DNA from: CAMCFD01 sp965661355
GTDB taxonomy: Bacteria > Pseudomonadota > Alphaproteobacteria > Rickettsiales > UBA1997
NCBI GenBank assembly: GCA_965661355.1
Contig: CBFIDI010000018.1
Location: 1-30,402, forward strand
Direction of reading: 5' to 3'
Length of the DNA: 30,402 nucleotides
This document shows positions 15,425 to 22,449 of the stretch, piece by piece (the first letter of the stretch is position 1; the number at the start of each line of letters is the position of its first letter). The translations under genes and the position numbers were made by a program. The notes under the pieces were generated by a model. The model was given only the letters and a program-made list of their open reading frames with translations, was not told where the DNA came from and searched no databases.

Positions 15425-16282
15425 TTATTTGTTTTTTCTAAGTTCTTTAATTTTGCTCTTCATTGCGTCAACGCCAATCGCCCCTGGAATTAGCTCTTCG
15501 CCAAATATAAATGCTGGCGTTCCTCTAATTCCTATAGAAGATCCTAATTTACGATTCTCGTTGATAATTTCCATTATTCTATCTTCTCTAGAACTCAAGA
15601 TCTTTTTCACTTTGCTAGGACTTACACCAACTTTACTAGCAACTTGTAAAGCCTCTTCAGTAGTCGAGGCACCAGACTCCATTAATTTGTTATGAAATTC
15701 TCTGAATTTTTCAGTTGCAACCACATCGAATGCAATTGAAACTTTTGCTAAATCTTCAGATGATTTTCCTAAAATAGGAAAGTCCCTATATATCACTCTA
15801 ACATTTTTATCTTGAGATAAAAGAGATTCTACACTTTCATTGGCCCGCTTGCAATATCCACAATTATAGTCAAAAAACTCTACTATCGTTACATCGTAGT
15901 TTTTTGGTTCGTAGGCTGGGGCAGAATCGTCATAAATTTCGTCTAATTTAGATGAGATGCTTTTCTTTGCGTTGTTGTTTTGCTCTTCAGCCATCTTTCT
16001 TTGCATATTGGCAACAGATTGCAATATTGCTTCTGGGTTTTGTTCAACCCATTTTGCAATAACTTCCTCAATTTCTTGAACTGTTTCAACTTCTTTGTCT
16101 GGGTCAAGGCCAGAAGATTTTATTTGGTTTTCTTGGTTTTTATCGCCAAATCCTAAATTCATCGACTTAATATCGTCGCCAAAGAAAGAAAATAATCCGC
16201 CAATTACCAATAAAATAGCGATTATTATCACTATTGGCATTATAATTGAATTTTTAGAGCTTGAATATTGTTTGTTTATCAT
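15425..16282 (-). CDS. DsbA-family thiol:disulfide oxidoreductase, membrane-anchored
   Basis: A 285-residue envelope protein. A single N-terminal membrane helix (IIMPIVIIIAILLVIGGLFSFF, residues 13-34) anchors it with the rest in the periplasm. A coiled, Glu/Gln-rich linker (residues about 60-120) leads to the thioredoxin-like domain: VEFFDYNCGYCKRANES with the active-site C-G-Y-C at 141-144, VIYRDFPILGKSSED, and the cis-Pro segment GIRGTPAFIFGEELIPGAI. This layout matches the Rickettsiales and Coxiella Com1-like proteins. It would form or isomerise disulfides in exported proteins, and the Cys-rich exported proteins in this window are plausible clients. A terminator follows 15 bases after the stop. 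Confidence 0.9.
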   Translation of the reverse strand: MINKQYSSSKNSIIMPIVIIIAILLVIGGLFSFFGDDIKSMNLGFGDKNQENQIKSSGLDPDKEVETVQEIEEVIAKWVEQNPEAILQSVANMQRKMAEEQNNNAKKSISSKLDEIYDDSAPAYEPKNYDVTIVEFFDYNCGYCKRANESVESLLSQDKNVRVIYRDFPILGKSSEDLAKVSIAFDVVATEKFREFHNKLMESGASTTEEALQVASKVGVSPSKVKKILSSREDRIMEIINENRKLGSSIGIRGTPAFIFGEELIPGAIGVDAMKSKIKELRKNK

Positions 16283-16342
16283 AGTTTACGATTTTATTTG
16301 TTGATTTGAATAATGAAATCAATATAATCAGCCCGATAAAAT

Positions 16343-16376
16343 AAAGGGAATTTTTTAGTTAATTTACCCTTTTTTT
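16343..16376 (+). other. Short hairpin with T-run in the dsbA/rnhB divergent spacer
   Basis: AAAGGG (16343-16348) and CCCTTT (16367-16372) can pair, followed by more T bases. It looks like a weak terminator or attenuator on the plus strand before rnhB, but no plus-strand gene ends here. It may be chance in AT-rich DNA. Confidence 0.3.
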
Positions 16377-16455
16377 GTATCTGACTTAAAATTTAGAAAA
16401 TTACTATTTATATTAAAATACAATATTAATTGTAAATCAAGTTAAAAATTTAGTA

Positions 16456-17109
16456 ATGAAAAAATCAAATATTATTTTACCAAATTTTGATATTGAAGAT
16501 AGTTATAATCAAAATTATATTATTGGTATAGACGAGGCGGGAAGAGGTCCTTTGGCTGGGCCAGTTGTTGCTTCTTGTGTTTTAGTTGGGCGTGATCTTT
16601 CATGTTTAAAAAGAATTAATGATTCAAAAAAAATTTCCAAAAAAAATAGAAAAGAAATTTATAATTTATTAATTGAAAATACAAAATTTGCAATTGGCGT
16701 CGTTGACGAAAAAACAATAGATGAAATTAATATTTTAAATGCAACAAAGCTAGCGATGAAAAAGGCGGTTGTTAATTTTATTGATAAATATCAGATAAAT
16801 CCACGCGTAATTTTAGTTGACGGAAATTTTATTCCATTTAATAAAAACGAGATCAAAAATAACGATCTGCAAGATATTATAGCGATAATTAAGGGTGATC
16901 AAAAAAGTCTCTCAATTGCCGCGGCGTCAATTATTGCAAAAGAAACAAGAGATAATATTATGTTAAAGCTAAGTCAAGAATTTTCTCATTATTTATGGGA
17001 TAGAAATTCTGGATACGGTACCAAAGGCCACATAAAAGCTATAAAAAAACACGGAATCTCAATTTATCACCGTAAAAGTTTTGAACCAATAAAATCAATG
17101 ATAAAATGA
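16456..17109 (+). CDS. rnhB: Ribonuclease HII
   Basis: A 217-residue enzyme that cuts RNA in RNA-DNA hybrids and removes single ribonucleotides from DNA. The family opening IIGIDEAGRGPLAGPVV is clear (catalytic Asp26, Glu27), followed by DSKKISKKNRKE, VILVDGNF (catalytic Asp), IIKGDQKSLSIAAASIIAKETRD and the C-terminal SGYGTKGHIKAIKKHG. Length is normal. Its TGA overlaps the ATG of tsaC by 4 bases, so the two are translationally coupled. Confidence 0.96.
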   Translation: MKKSNIILPNFDIEDSYNQNYIIGIDEAGRGPLAGPVVASCVLVGRDLSCLKRINDSKKISKKNRKEIYNLLIENTKFAIGVVDEKTIDEINILNATKLAMKKAVVNFIDKYQINPRVILVDGNFIPFNKNEIKNNDLQDIIAIIKGDQKSLSIAAASIIAKETRDNIMLKLSQEFSHYLWDRNSGYGTKGHIKAIKKHGISIYHRKSFEPIKSMIK

Positions 17110-17729
17110 TAGAAATAATAAAAGAAAACGATCCTTTAGCACTAAGTAAAACCCTGAGCCAACTTGAAAATAAAAAATTAATTTCTTTTGCAACCGACAC
17201 GGTTTATGGGCTTGCGGCTGATGCCACTAGTGAAGAAGCGGTATCAAAAATTTATAATCTTAAAAAGAGAGATGCTAATAAACCAATCGCAATTTTTCTT
17301 GCAGATATTAATCAAGCAAAAGAGATTTTTTTATTTGATGAGATAAGTGAAAAACTAGCGAGAAAATTTTTACCTGGGCCTTTAACCTTGGTTTTAAAAT
17401 GCAAAAATAGCAAAAATTTAAAAATTGCAAAAAATATCAAGCAAAATGATGAATTTTTAGGATTTAGAATTATAAAAAGTGAATTTGTTAATAAAATTCT
17501 ATCGTCTTTTAAGAAGCCTTTGGCGGTAACAAGTTCTAATATTTCTGGTTTTGAAGCGGCTATAAATGCTGAAAAAGTGGTGAAATATTTTGAAGATTCA
17601 GATATTTTGCTAATTGACAGCGCAGATTGTCAAGTTAAAATTGCTTCAACCGTTGTTAAAGTTGAGGATAAAAAAATGGAAATAATACGAGAATCGGCAA
17701 TAAAAAAAGAAGATTTATTAAATATTTAA
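17106..17729 (+). CDS. tsaC: Threonylcarbamoyl-AMP synthase (Sua5/YciO/YrdC family)
   Basis: A 207-residue cytoplasmic enzyme that makes threonylcarbamoyl-adenylate from Thr, bicarbonate and ATP for the t6A modification of tRNAs. Visible motifs are ISFATDTVYGLAADATSEEAVSKIYNLK-type opening (TDTVYGL near residues 30-36), KKRDANKPIAIFL, FLPGPLTLVLK, GFRI and AVTSSNISG. There is no Sua5 C-terminal domain, so the short TsaC form is indicated. Start overlaps rnhB by 4 bases. Confidence 0.94.
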   Translation: MIEIIKENDPLALSKTLSQLENKKLISFATDTVYGLAADATSEEAVSKIYNLKKRDANKPIAIFLADINQAKEIFLFDEISEKLARKFLPGPLTLVLKCKNSKNLKIAKNIKQNDEFLGFRIIKSEFVNKILSSFKKPLAVTSSNISGFEAAINAEKVVKYFEDSDILLIDSADCQVKIASTVVKVEDKKMEIIRESAIKKEDLLNI

Positions 17730-18242
17730 AACCAAAATGATAGAAATAAGTAAAATTTCAAAATAAATTAATTTAATTCAAAATTATGGCGTCTTTTATT
17801 ATTAATTGTTTTATAATTTAAAATTTAAATTATAAAGATAAAGCCCAAAAGAGCGATTAAGCATTAAGACTAAATATAATAACATTTTTTATGTGACTAA
17901 TGAAAAATTAAAACTATATCTTTATAAAAGTCTAAATTGATATCTTGGGTAAGATTTTGATTTTTTTAGTAACTTTTAGCTATCTTTAAAGGTAGAAAAT
18001 TGAATTATTTGATAAAAATTATAAATTATGATATTTTTATTAAATAATTCAATTCTTAGAAAAAATTTTGTAAATAAGATAATTATTAACCTAAAAAAAC
18101 AGGGGTTAATCTTATTATGCGCTATAATTTATTTTAATAAATTCATCTAGGGTTGGTTTTTAGTGAAACTATTAATTAAATTATTTATTACAAATTAATT
18201 GGTATAGTTTCATAATAACAATAATTCAAAAAATTAATAAAA
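17730..18242. other. Gene-free AT-rich spacer with one long hairpin
   Basis: No credible reading frame or RNA gene is seen in this 513-base stretch. It contains the long inverted repeat listed separately near its middle. Both flanking genes are on the plus strand, so it must also hold the promoter of the downstream pair, which I cannot place with confidence. Confidence 0.5.
17998..18054. repeat. Long near-perfect inverted repeat (22-bp arms, 13-base loop)
   Basis: The arm TTGAATTATTTGATAAAAAT (18000-18019) pairs with ATTTTTATTAAATAATTCAA (18033-18052); 19 of 20 positions match and two more A-T pairs extend it outwards. The spacer is 13 bases. There is no GC core and no terminal T-run, so it is not a typical terminator. 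It may be a palindromic spacer element or a protein-binding site. Confidence 0.7.
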
Positions 18243-18563
18243 ATGAAAGAGATTTTTGAAATATTTTTTCACAATAAATTAATAAAAATTCTTGCCGTAA
18301 CTCTGGTTTTTTATCTTGCGGTATATAAAAATAAAGATAACCCAAAAAATATAGCATCAGATCTAACTAAAGAAAAAATAAAAGAAAATCTAAGCGAGGC
18401 CAAAAAAAAATCTAGCTTCATTATCGAAAATATAAAAAAAGCAGAAAATGTGCATTTGCCTGGCGAAGCAAGGGCAACGAACATTAATAATTCTTCTGAC
18501 AAAGTAAATCAAGCTGAAGAATTAAAAAAATCTAAAGAAAATTCACAAAATAAAGCAATATAA
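18243..18563 (+). CDS. Small single-span membrane protein, unrecognised, upstream of yciB
   Basis: A 106-residue protein with one hydrophobic segment (LIKILAVTLVFYLAVY, residues 13-28) and a charged, Lys/Glu-rich remainder (residues 38-75 could form an amphipathic helix or coiled coil). It ends in a Ser/Asn/Lys-rich tail. No family is recognised. It lies 21 bases before the yciB gene on the same strand, so co-expression is likely and a role in envelope or division processes is possible but unproven. Codon use and base composition resemble the neighbours, supporting a real gene. Confidence 0.6.
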   Translation: MKEIFEIFFHNKLIKILAVTLVFYLAVYKNKDNPKNIASDLTKEKIKENLSEAKKKSSFIIENIKKAENVHLPGEARATNINNSSDKVNQAEELKKSKENSQNKAI

Positions 18564-18584
18564 AAGTCAAAACAAATAAATTTT

Positions 18585-19211
18585 ATGTTCAGCGAAAAAT
18601 TCAAAAAATCATTACTTAAGCAATCTGAAATGATCGAAAAAAACAAAACAAAAAAAAATCATAATGAGGGGATTGCAAAATTTTTGACAGATTTTTTGCC
18701 TATTATAATTTTTGTGGCAATTTATAAAATGTCCAATTCTTCTCAACCAATTGTGCAAGCTACTTTGTGGATGATAATTGCAACGCTAATCGCATTGGTT
18801 TTTTCTTATTTTGTAAATAAAAAAATTGCTAAAATGCCTTTGTTCTCAGCTGTAATACTTGCCGTTTTTGGCGGGTTAACAATTTTTTTAAAAGATGACA
18901 TTTTTATTAAACTAAAGCCAACAATGATAAATTTATTATTTGCTGCAATTTTATTGTATGGTTATTTTAGCAAAAGGCCGCTTATGAGTTATCTTTTTGG
19001 CAAAGAACTTAAGTTAGAAGAAAAGGCTTGGGGCATTATGTCTTTAAGATGGGCATTGTTTTTTATTTTCTTAGCGCTTTTAAATGAGATAATTTGGCGC
19101 AATTTTTCAACAGATTTTTGGGTTAATTTTAAATTATTTGGAATATTTCCAATATCAATAATTTTTACTATTTCTCAAATTCCATTCATTATCAAAAATA
19201 TTAAAAAATAA
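18585..19211 (+). CDS. yciB: YciB/IspZ intracellular septation-type membrane protein
   Basis: Inner-membrane protein of 208 residues with about five helices. Family hallmarks are FLTDFLPIIIFVAIYK (residues 28-43), QATLWMIIATLIAL, MPLFSAVILAVFGGLTIFLKDDIFIKLKPT, SKRPLMSYLFGKELKL and the closing NEIIWRNFSTDFWVNFKLFGI. YciB affects cell-envelope integrity and septation and interacts with cell-division and peptidoglycan proteins. A charged N-terminal extension of about 27 residues precedes the conserved start; an internal ATG at codon 17 is possible. It is convergent with ribD, whose end lies 6 bases away. Confidence 0.93.
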   Translation: MFSEKFKKSLLKQSEMIEKNKTKKNHNEGIAKFLTDFLPIIIFVAIYKMSNSSQPIVQATLWMIIATLIALVFSYFVNKKIAKMPLFSAVILAVFGGLTIFLKDDIFIKLKPTMINLLFAAILLYGYFSKRPLMSYLFGKELKLEEKAWGIMSLRWALFFIFLALLNEIIWRNFSTDFWVNFKLFGIFPISIIFTISQIPFIIKNIKK

Positions 19212-19217
19212 ATCTGC

Positions 19218-20303
19218 CTACAATATCGGTTTATTTTTTTTGTAAACAGACAGTAAATCGTAATCGTCAATTTTTTTTACTTCGGTTCTAGTAAAATTAT
19301 TGATTATTTTATCCATTTCTTCAATTTTAAGGTCACAAACCGCGCTAATTCCGTCCGATCCAATGATTTTGCTGCTTTGAATCCAGTTTATTTCATCTAT
19401 TAAATCATGCTTTAGCAAATAAGTATTTAAAAAAGATCCGCCCTCAACTAAAATTGAGTTAATTTCGTATTTTTCACTTAAAATTTTCAAGCCTAAAGTA
19501 ATGTCTAAATTATTATTTTCATCAGGACAATTTATTACTTTAAATAAATTACTGTCAGCATCTTTATTGTTGGTAATTAAAATTGGCTTATCTTGAAATC
19601 TAAAAATATTTAAATTTTTATCGAAATTTGCACTTGACGAAACGACGATTATTCTTGGATTATGGTTTTCAAGGCCTTCAATTCTGCAATTTAACATTGG
19701 ATTGTCGTGCCTAAGACTGTTGGCGCCAATCATTATGGCGTCGTTTATTAACCTTAAATAATGGCCGTATTTTCTGCTTTTGGGGCCTGTTATCCATTTG
19801 CTTTTGTTATTTTTTAGCGCAATTTTACCATCTAGCGAAACTGCAAATTTTGATGTTATATAAGGAATTTTACTATCTTGCACTTTAAAAAAGCCTTTAT
19901 TTAATTCGTAGGCTTCGTCGAGATGTAAATATTTTGCCTCAACTGAATTTTCTTCAAGGGTTTTTGCACCCTTGCCGCTAACTCTTTTGTCGTTGTCAAA
20001 TGAAGCGAAAACAACTCTTGAAATTCCAGACTTAATAATAATGTCAGTACAGGGGCCAGATTTTCCGTGGTGACAACAAGGTTCAAGCGAAGAATAAAGC
20101 GTTGCACCAATTAAATTTTTTTTATCTTTAACGGCCGCAATTGCTCTGGCTTCTGCGTGGGGCCTTCCTCCTTTTTGAGTAACTGAAGAAGATATAATTT
20201 TGTCATTTTTAACAATTATACATCCTACTACCGGATTAGGTGAAGTGAAGCCAAGATTTTTCTTTGCCAGGCTTATTGTTTTTTTTAAATTTTTTTTGTC
20301 CAT
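19218..20303 (-). CDS. ribD: Bifunctional riboflavin biosynthesis protein RibD (deaminase/reductase)
   Basis: A 361-residue cytoplasmic enzyme carrying out the second and third steps of riboflavin synthesis. The deaminase domain shows SPNPVVGCIIV (21-31), the zinc-binding HAE at 49-51 and PCCHHGKSGPC at 75-85. The reductase domain follows with SKFAVSLDGKIA, WITGPKSR and a late ILVEGGSFLNTYLL. The reading frame is open to 20381, but the ATG at 20303 starts exactly where RibD proteins begin, so it is chosen. It diverges from the Tyr-rich lipoprotein gene. No other rib gene is in the window. Confidence 0.95.
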   Translation of the reverse strand: MDKKNLKKTISLAKKNLGFTSPNPVVGCIIVKNDKIISSSVTQKGGRPHAEARAIAAVKDKKNLIGATLYSSLEPCCHHGKSGPCTDIIIKSGISRVVFASFDNDKRVSGKGAKTLEENSVEAKYLHLDEAYELNKGFFKVQDSKIPYITSKFAVSLDGKIALKNNKSKWITGPKSRKYGHYLRLINDAIMIGANSLRHDNPMLNCRIEGLENHNPRIIVVSSSANFDKNLNIFRFQDKPILITNNKDADSNLFKVINCPDENNNLDITLGLKILSEKYEINSILVEGGSFLNTYLLKHDLIDEINWIQSSKIIGSDGISAVCDLKIEEMDKIINNFTRTEVKKIDDYDLLSVYKKNKPIL

Positions 20304-20426
20304 TTTGCTTGTAAGATAAGTAAAAACAATATAAAATATAAATGATTGCGATATTGTACCAAAATACTTATATAAATTCAATAGATGGTTAACGACGAAG
20401 TTCGAAGTGGTAAAATTTTTAGCTCA

Positions 20427-20783
20427 ATGAAGCTCTTAAGCCTTTTTTTTGTGGGATTGGGCTGTTTTGGGGTTTCTTGTTCGCCTTCCAATACTTCAAA
20501 TATTGAAGACCGCAGAAGGGTGTATGAATCGTTGCCTTATCAGTCTCCACCTAGAATTCAACAGCAATATTACCAGCGTCCAGTTCAAACGCAAAACCCA
20601 TATCGCCAACCTTATTATTACGGAGCGCCTAATTCAAGGTCTTATTACAACCCTTACGAGTTTCAGCAGCCATATGGTTCAAACCCATATTCTGATTATG
20701 ACCAATATTATGTTCCGCCAAATCAATATTATAATAATGAATATCCTCAATCAAATGAAGAGGCTTTTTCTAGTAAAATTTAG
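20427..20783 (+). CDS. Tyr/Pro/Gln-rich small lipoprotein, copy A
   Basis: A 118-residue predicted lipoprotein. The frame is open from 20385, but the ATG at 20427 starts a normal leader ending FGVSC (Cys18), so it is preferred. The mature part is low in complexity and dominated by Tyr, Pro, Gln, Asn and Ser, with repeated NPY (three times) and the block SDYDQYYVPPNQYY. A similar block, DSDQYYTPPYS, occurs in the gene at 21041, so the two look like diverged copies. No known domain is recognised. Such tails may be disordered and act in the periplasm or at the surface. Confidence 0.75.
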   Translation: MKLLSLFFVGLGCFGVSCSPSNTSNIEDRRRVYESLPYQSPPRIQQQYYQRPVQTQNPYRQPYYYGAPNSRSYYNPYEFQQPYGSNPYSDYDQYYVPPNQYYNNEYPQSNEEAFSSKI

Positions 20784-20822
20784 CTAATTAGAATATTAGA
20801 TTTACCATCTGACATATAAACA

Positions 20823-20839
20823 TGTTGCAAAATGCAACA
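20823..20839. repeat. Small perfect palindrome TGTTGC-AAAAT-GCAACA
   Basis: Six-base arms around a 5-base loop lie between the two Tyr-rich lipoprotein genes, 40 bases after the first. Without a T-run after the stem on the plus strand it is a weak terminator candidate; an operator is equally possible. Confidence 0.4.
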
Positions 20840-21040
20840 ATCAATAAAAAACGCAAATTTTTAAAGTGTTAGCGCGTTAAAGATAATAAAAAATATAAAA
20901 ATTTTTAACTTTGTTGATTTTAAAAATAGAACTTAAAAATTATAATATTAAATTCTTCAATAACAATTATAATGATGAAAATCAGTATAATACAGCGAAA
21001 TTGCGATTTATAAAATATTGGAATATAAAAGGAAATCAGA

Positions 21041-21445
21041 GTGTTTTTAAGGTGTTTTTTATCGATGTTAGTTTTTATGATCTTAAGTTCTTGCTTTTCT
21101 AGTGATGGCAGGGTTTTAGATGGCAGAGATCGAGATCTTTATAATAATGTCGGATATTTACCAGACAGAGTTCCTGACCAGGTAATTAATAAAAAAACCT
21201 CGAGGCGTCAAGTATATACTCCGGCGCCAAAACGACGAAGGGCGCCTTATCAAAGCGATTACTACCCGCCTTCGTCTCGTCTTTATACTAATCCATATTC
21301 TTTAAATCCCCCTCTTAACAGGCCTTATTACGACAGCGATCAATATTATACCCCGCCATATTCAATCGACCAAACCAGAGGTGTTAAACCAACTAATTAT
21401 AACTATAAATATAATAATCCTAGGCGATCTAGAAAAGCGCTTTAA
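21041..21445 (+). CDS. Tyr/Pro/Arg-rich small lipoprotein, copy B (GTG start)
   Basis: A 134-residue predicted lipoprotein. Translation probably begins at GTG 21041, because an AAAAGGA ribosome-binding site lies 7 bases before it; ATGs at 21065 and 21077 are later alternatives. The leader ends FMILSSC (Cys18 as lipid site). The mature part has acidic and Arg patches (DGRDRDLYNN), then a Pro/Tyr-rich tail with NPYSLNPP and DSDQYYTPPYS, close to the tail of the gene at 20427, and ends with NNPRRSRKAL. Function is unknown. The pair differ in charge, as copy B is basic and copy A nearly neutral. Confidence 0.75.
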   Translation: MFLRCFLSMLVFMILSSCFSSDGRVLDGRDRDLYNNVGYLPDRVPDQVINKKTSRRQVYTPAPKRRRAPYQSDYYPPSSRLYTNPYSLNPPLNRPYYDSDQYYTPPYSIDQTRGVKPTNYNYKYNNPRRSRKAL

Positions 21446-21488
21446 GAATGACCGGCTTAAAAATTAAAAATAAATTTAGCGCTTTTCT
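21431..21488 (+). terminator. Possible terminator hairpin after the second Tyr-rich lipoprotein gene
   Basis: AGAAAAGCGCT (21431-21441) and AGCGCTTTTCT (21478-21488) are perfect 11-base inverted repeats. The first arm covers the last codons of the gene and the spacer is 36 bases, long for a terminator, so this may instead be an mRNA-stabilising stem. Confidence 0.45.
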
Positions 21489-21570
21489 CTTGAAAAAAAA
21501 GACATAAGTCACTACATTAAAATTGAAGAGTTAAAGTAAAAGATAATAATAACCTAAAAAATTAAAGAAA

Positions 21571-21825
21571 ATGTCAAGCAAAATTACAATTTACAGCAAA
21601 GAGGTTTGTCCATATTGCGTTAAGGCAAAGTTTTTGCTAAAAAGAAAAAATCTTGCATTTGAAGAAATAATGGTAAATAACCAAGAAACTTTAGAAGAAA
21701 TGATGAAAAAATCAGGGGGCAGAAGAAGCGTTCCGCAAATTTTTATCGACGAAAAATCAATTGGTGGTTGCGATGAATTATACGCCCTTGAAGAATCGGG
21801 AGAATTGGATAAAATGCTATCGTAA
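21571..21825 (+). CDS. grxC: Glutaredoxin 3-type
   Basis: An 84-residue cytoplasmic redox protein with the dithiol active site C-P-Y-C at residues 13-16, the cis-Pro segment RRSVPQIFIDEKSIGGCDEL (TVPQ-type, then GG-C-D), and the normal length for bacterial GrxC. It reduces disulfides and glutathione mixed disulfides using glutathione. It lies 276 bases before groES with its own unit. The family call is secure; the choice of GrxC over a monothiol Grx is based on the CPYC site. Confidence 0.94.
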   Translation: MSSKITIYSKEVCPYCVKAKFLLKRKNLAFEEIMVNNQETLEEMMKKSGGRRSVPQIFIDEKSIGGCDELYALEESGELDKMLS

Positions 21826-21956
21826 AATATAAAAATAATAAAAATTAAAATAACTTACGCCAAGTTTTAAAGGCGGTAAAATAGTCTGAATAAAAAGATA
21901 AGAACAATAATCGAATTGAAATAATTTAAAATTTTGTGTTTTTTTTAAATTTAGCA

Positions 21957-21984
21957 CTTGAAATTTTTTTTAGAATTACTATCT
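21957..21984 (+). promoter_or_regulatory. Sigma-32-type heat-shock promoter for groESL
   Basis: CTTGAAA (21957-21963) and CTATCT (21979-21984) are spaced by 15 bases, close to alphaproteobacterial RpoH promoter elements, and lie about 118 bases before groES. The left element reads TTAGCACTTG, resembling half a CIRCE site, but the second CIRCE arm (GAGTGCTAA) is absent, so HrcA control is not supported. Inferred from sequence match only. Confidence 0.55.
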
Positions 21985-22101
21985 GTTATACTAGATTTAT
22001 AAATTTGCCAAATTAAATGAATTTCAGTTTAACTGAACTTTTAAAACAACAAAGCTTTAAAGAAATTTAAAGCTTAATATTAACTTTTAAATTACTTAAA
22101 A

Positions 22102-22389
22102 ATGAATATAAGACCATTACATGATCGCGTTTTAATTGACAGAATTGAAGCGGAAGAAAAAACCTCTGGTGGAATTATAATTCCTGATAGCGCAAAAGAA
22201 AAGCCGTCGGAAGGAAAAGTTGTTGCTGTTGGAAGCGGTGCAAAAGACGATTCTGGTAAAATTATCCCGATGGATGTTAAAAAGGGTGACAAAATTCTTT
22301 TTGCAAAATGGGGTGGAACCGAAGTTAAAGTTGACGGTAAAGAATTAGTCATTTTAAAAGAGTCAGATATTCTTGCAATTGTTGAATAA
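22102..22389 (+). CDS. groES: Co-chaperonin GroES
   Basis: A 95-residue protein that caps the GroEL ring. It begins NIRPLHDRVLIDRIEAEEKTSGGIIIPD-like (IRPLHDRVL at residues 3-11, mobile loop KTSGGIIIPD at about 20-29), continues GKVVAVGSG and closes with KKGDKILFAKWGGTEVK and SDILAIVE. Length and motifs are fully typical. It is 60 bases before groEL, forming the classic operon with a shared heat-shock-type promoter upstream. Confidence 0.98.
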   Translation: MNIRPLHDRVLIDRIEAEEKTSGGIIIPDSAKEKPSEGKVVAVGSGAKDDSGKIIPMDVKKGDKILFAKWGGTEVKVDGKELVILKESDILAIVE

Positions 22390-22449
22390 TTCAATTGCAA
22401 CAAATAATCGAAAATTATATTAAAAATATCAATTAAAAATTAATTAAAC

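Noticed and set aside
20304..20381. N-terminal extension of RibD
   Set aside because: Hydrophobic, non-conserved residues; RibD proteins begin at the deaminase domain, matching the ATG at 20303.
21951..21975. CIRCE element upstream of groES
   Set aside because: Only a partial left arm (TTAGCACTT) is present; the GAGTGCTAA right arm is missing, so a sigma-32-type promoter is the better reading.
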